Part shown: positions 61,401 to 64,000 of the stretch, piece after piece
Layout of the letters: each line of letters starts with the position of its first letter
Position numbering within the stretch: the stretch's first letter is position 1
Source: Brachycybe producta
Taxonomy: Eukaryota; Arthropoda; Diplopoda; Playtdesmida; Andrognathidae
NCBI GenBank assembly: GCA_036925085.1
Contig: JAUPFP010000030.1
Coordinates: forward strand, 1,426,001-1,490,000
Reading direction: 5' to 3'
Length of the DNA: 64,000 nt
Notes under the pieces: model-generated
Seen by the model: the letters and a program-made list of their open reading frames with translations, nothing else
The model's database searches: none
What the model was told of the DNA's origin: nothing
Translations under genes and position numbers: made by a program

Positions 61401-63935
61401 CCACATCAGAGAAAGGACCTAATGCAACAAAAATCACATTTGAAAAACAGAAAAGCAGCTTTAGAGCTCCTTTTACAAACAAAAATAAAGTATTTGCGAA
61501 GGAATATGTTTGCAAAAGCACGAGAGTAAAAAAGAAAGAACTTGAAACCAGGATAAAACCTTGTACAAGACCATGAGGATCTCTGTAGTACCACAGTGGT
61601 AACGATGGACTGGTACCGCGTGCAACTTCAATTTTTTCTTCCTCCTAAAAAGGACGAATTAAAACAATCCCAATTGAATTAACGTCAACAAGACTCGGCA
61701 TTGTCGCATTGCTCAACAGTCACCTCGGCAGTCCAAGTGTCCACTAAACTTTCGGCCGCCTTTTTCAAGTGTTCAAAATTCACTTCCTCCTTTTTATCAA
61801 TTGGTGACGGAATGTCCACTTTGAATACCACCGGATTTACCTGAGTTATCTTCTGAACACTCTGCTGCAACCTATTCTCTACTGCAGCAACAGCAAGTAA
61901 TTTACTACTAGATTCCACCTTTGCCGTCGCCGCCCCCGGAACTATAACATCCTCCTTAGGTTCCGTACTTTCGAGTGGCAATGGCACAAAAGGAGGCTGT
62001 TCCTGTTGCTCTTGTGGCCGTTGTTTTGCAGTTGTAGGTTGAGAAGACAGTTTATCAGGAGACGGAGATTTAGAATTCTGTTCACTTGAATTAGGAGAAA
62101 ATTCCATTTTATTGGCTTTGGTGGTGGTGGTGGTGGTAGGGGCGACGACACTGTCGTTTTTGCTCAAAGCGGGTGAAGAATCCACTGGACTACTCCGATC
62201 CAGCGCTCCTTGCTTCATTTAAAAAAAAACAAAAGTTACTCGGATATGAAAAACAAACGCCGCAACTAAGAACCTAGCGACACTTCAGAGATGCACGTTT
62301 CACGAGACAAGGATCCATTTTGCGGTTTCAAAGTTGCTCAAATGGATCCAGCAACCAAACGGCAATTCGAAACGCCACGAAAATACCTTAAAGGTCATTG
62401 TGACCTCAAAAAGGTCCATTTTGTGAAAAATTATCTGTTCTTTAGAAACATATTTCAGCTATTGAAAATCTGATGAGGATTCAAAGAAAACATTCATAAA
62501 AAAAGACTTCAAATCGAGCACGTCTCGTGTCGCATGCAAAACTCAATGCCCTCGGCTTTTTGAGTAGACGAACTTGAGACGAATTGCCGAGTGGCTTCGG
62601 ATCTTCGGAATTCTGCTTCGCTTCGAGTCTTTTCCTTTCCATTTTCGCTCGCTCGTCCTAAAAGTAGGCGAATAATCGAAACGTAAAAACGTCTCCTTGG
62701 TTATAAACACAAACTAAACGCCACGACGCATACGTTTAATTTGGTTTCCAAGAAGGCGCCAGTTGCATCGAATGTCCCGACACTTTCAGCATCTTTGTTA
62801 TCTTCTGTGCTCCACTCTGGCAATCCTCCACCTCCTTCCATATCCTCCTCCCAGAAACCACCAGAAGTGTGGCCTCTACTACGATAACCTTTCGACCGTT
62901 CGGATACGGCGGGTACATAATCCTGGTGACGATCGGATCGTTCGTCTCTGTCACCTCCTCTCCAGCTCCCACGACCTAATAGAACAAACACACGGTTCGA
63001 AAAATATGATCCACTTTTTATGTCTTATGGATCGGATTGTTTTAAAATATCAATTAAACTCATTACTCTTCTACTAATAACCGTACCCCACTTGTCGGGA
63101 CGAGAACCACCTCCCCTCCACCCGCCGTCATCTTCGCCGTTTTGATCGCGATCTCGAGCCGAAGACCTCCAATCGGATGTTCTGGGAAATTCTTTACGTT
63201 GAGGTCCGATCATCTCGTCGTCGCGAGCTGAAATCAATAAAAACACAACATTTGAAAACTCATAATAATCACAACCTATCTTTAAACACAATTCTCTAAC
63301 CAAACGATTTGTCGTAACGACGATCACGATCGTCCCAGCCGGGCCCTCGTTCCGTTAAAGAGTTACTTCGTTCGTACGACCGTTGTCTCGAAAATCCGAC
63401 CGGTTGACCGACTTCTCCACCTCCGTCTTCTAGAGACCGCTGGAAGTAAGTTCCACGTCCTAAAAAAGAACATAAAACCTCAATTGATCGAACGAAAACA
63501 TCGATTCAAACCCACTACCGACCTCTACCTCTTCCTCGATCGACTGATCCAACCCGTCCTCCTCCCCTTGAAACCGTTCCTACAGGACCACTTCCAACAC
63601 TGCGTCCCATCAGTCTTAAAACTGCATCGCTGTTCACGGAACGAGACCACATCCTCTGCGAAAAACACTGAATCAAAATCGGAGAGTGGGTATAAAGTGA
63701 AAAAGGATAACTCACCTGTTCGTCCTCCGCGAGTGGAACCAACGCCATCGGAGGTTGAATGACGTCTTTGACCAATCCATCGAACTGTTGTAGATCTGGA
63801 GGCATTCTTACATCCTTTGGCAGAAGAGCCAACATCTCTTCACGACCGTATCTATGTTCGGCCAGTTTGTACTTTGGAAGTCCAGGTGACGGAGGAGCTG
63901 TGGGTAATGCCGTACCCTGAGACAGATTACGCAAC
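55415..63935 (-). CDS. GIGYF: GIGYF translational repressor (5' end outside window)
   Basis: A GRB10-interacting GYF protein that partners 4EHP to repress translation and promote mRNA decay. Exons (5' to 3'): 63935-63716, 63655-63523, 63459-63301, 63227-63087, 62975-62734, 62657-62574, 62212-61724, 61644-61560, 61418-61317, 61241-61138, 61055-60898, 60557-60426, 60334-60225, 60143-59737, 59121-58897, 58831-58721, 58644-58531, 57916-57825, 57514-57382, 57309-57068, 56254-56161, 55962-55857, 55794-55415; about 1,350 codons in one frame. The 4EHP-binding motif is [10 protein letters not shown]. An LPEWSTED and GTFDATGAF block corresponds to the DDX6-contact region. The GYF domain reads [11 protein letters not shown] then [18 protein letters not shown] Glu/Arg/Gln-rich coiled coil and the C-terminal [16 protein letters not shown] and ILGFTVHA follow. 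A start codon is not in the window; upstream bases 63936-63965 stay open. Confidence 0.94.
56025..56118. repeat. small hairpin with GTTAACTAGGAGC ends
   Basis: TGTTAACTAGGAGCTG and CGCTCCTAGTTAACAG pair across about 65 bases; TGTGACGTCACATC lies just inside the right end. It sits in a GIGYF intron. Confidence 0.7.
56310..56480. repeat. FB1 fold-back repeat in GIGYF intron
   Basis: GTGTTAGCGACTAGAATGG and TGCTTATCTTTCAAAATAAAT; truncated to the right. Confidence 0.6.
56505..56850. repeat. FB1 fold-back repeat in GIGYF intron
   Basis: A full copy: AAAAGCCTCTCGAATTCTTATTAT, CTTTTAGAAACTAGAAGGG, AGATATCAACAAGATAAC, GCTACCCTTCTAGTTTCTAAAA, each in order (read in parts). Confidence 0.8.
57581..57798. 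repeat. TGACGTCA-ended inverted repeat in GIGYF intron
   Basis: Left CCTCGCTCTAACTTGAAGC then TTGTGACGTCAGA; right TCTGACGTCACAA then GCTTCAATTTACAGCGAGG. The inner arms hold TGTCATTTTCT and AAAATGAAACAATCCT. Clearest member of its family. Confidence 0.75.
59240..59650. repeat. FB1 fold-back repeat in GIGYF intron
   Basis: GTGTTTTAGAAACTAGAAAGG, GACGATATCTTTCAAAATAAAC, TTTTGAAAGATACCAAAG, GAGCTACCCTTCCAGTTTCC, and an outer GAGTGACGTTTACATTTTAAAACCGCC segment (in parts). Confidence 0.8.
60585..60860. repeat. FB1 fold-back repeat in GIGYF intron
   Basis: CTAGAAAGTATTTTAGAAAT, GCTGATATCTTTCAAAATAAAC, AAAGATATCAATATGAAATAC and GCTACCCTTCTAGTTTCTAAAC; loop shortened. Confidence 0.75.
62268..62470. 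repeat. two-copy interspersed repeat, copy 2
   Basis: GAACCTAGCGACACTTCAGAG, GGTTTCAAAGTTGCTCAAATGG and CGAAACGCCACGAAAATACC correspond to 40830-41060. It lies in a GIGYF intron. Confidence 0.6.
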
Positions 63936-64000
63936 CTACGATAGACAAAACAAAGAGTAACCCATTCAGAAATAGAGAACTATTCGTTATAAGCGACGAA

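Overview
This is AT-rich animal nuclear DNA. Genes are split by many short GT-AG introns, there are no operons or Shine-Dalgarno sites, and transposable elements fill much of the intronic and intergenic space. Every confident gene is a conserved metazoan gene. Interspersed TTAGG-type arrays hint at a protostome, perhaps an arthropod, but they sit inside repeats, so that is weak evidence.

Layout of genes, left to right. GMP synthase (2524-6893, minus, 13 exons). An erythroferrone/C1QTNF12-like secreted hormone (12306-25911, plus, 8 exons). A small secreted protein resembling the 3D/RlpA double-psi barrel (27019-27695, plus). Mitochondrial ribosomal protein S22 (27799-29859, minus). GAPDH (32330-35095, minus, with a TATA promoter near 36080). 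The mitochondrial 2-oxoglutarate/malate carrier (38764-41608, plus). DJ-1/PARK7 (42516-43860, minus). An unrecognised two-Ig-domain membrane protein (44619-48148, minus). A FoxJ2/3-type forkhead factor (51110-54033, minus). GIGYF (55415 to the right edge, minus, 5' end outside). For nearly all of these, joining the exons I read on both strands gives an uninterrupted frame whose length is close to the family norm.

Intron 3 of the C1QTNF12-like gene holds a 10,074-bp Ty3/gypsy retrotransposon on the minus strand. It has two 688-bp LTRs that look identical, a 1595-residue polyprotein (protease, reverse transcriptase, RNase H, integrase), a second 412-residue frame of unknown function, and a 2.2-kb leader with a 60-bp minisatellite.

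The other repeats are: a palindromic fold-back family (my label FB1) with more than 20 copies, mostly in introns; a MULE-like MITE family with 8-9 bp target duplications; a family whose ends carry TGACGTCA; a 732-bp hAT-like element; tandem tRNA-like SINE blocks joined to TTAGG-like arrays; and several single hairpins. The genes are housekeeping neighbours, not a pathway. The unusual content is the density and nesting of fold-back DNA, the composite SINE/array/MITE blocks and the odd layout of the gypsy element.
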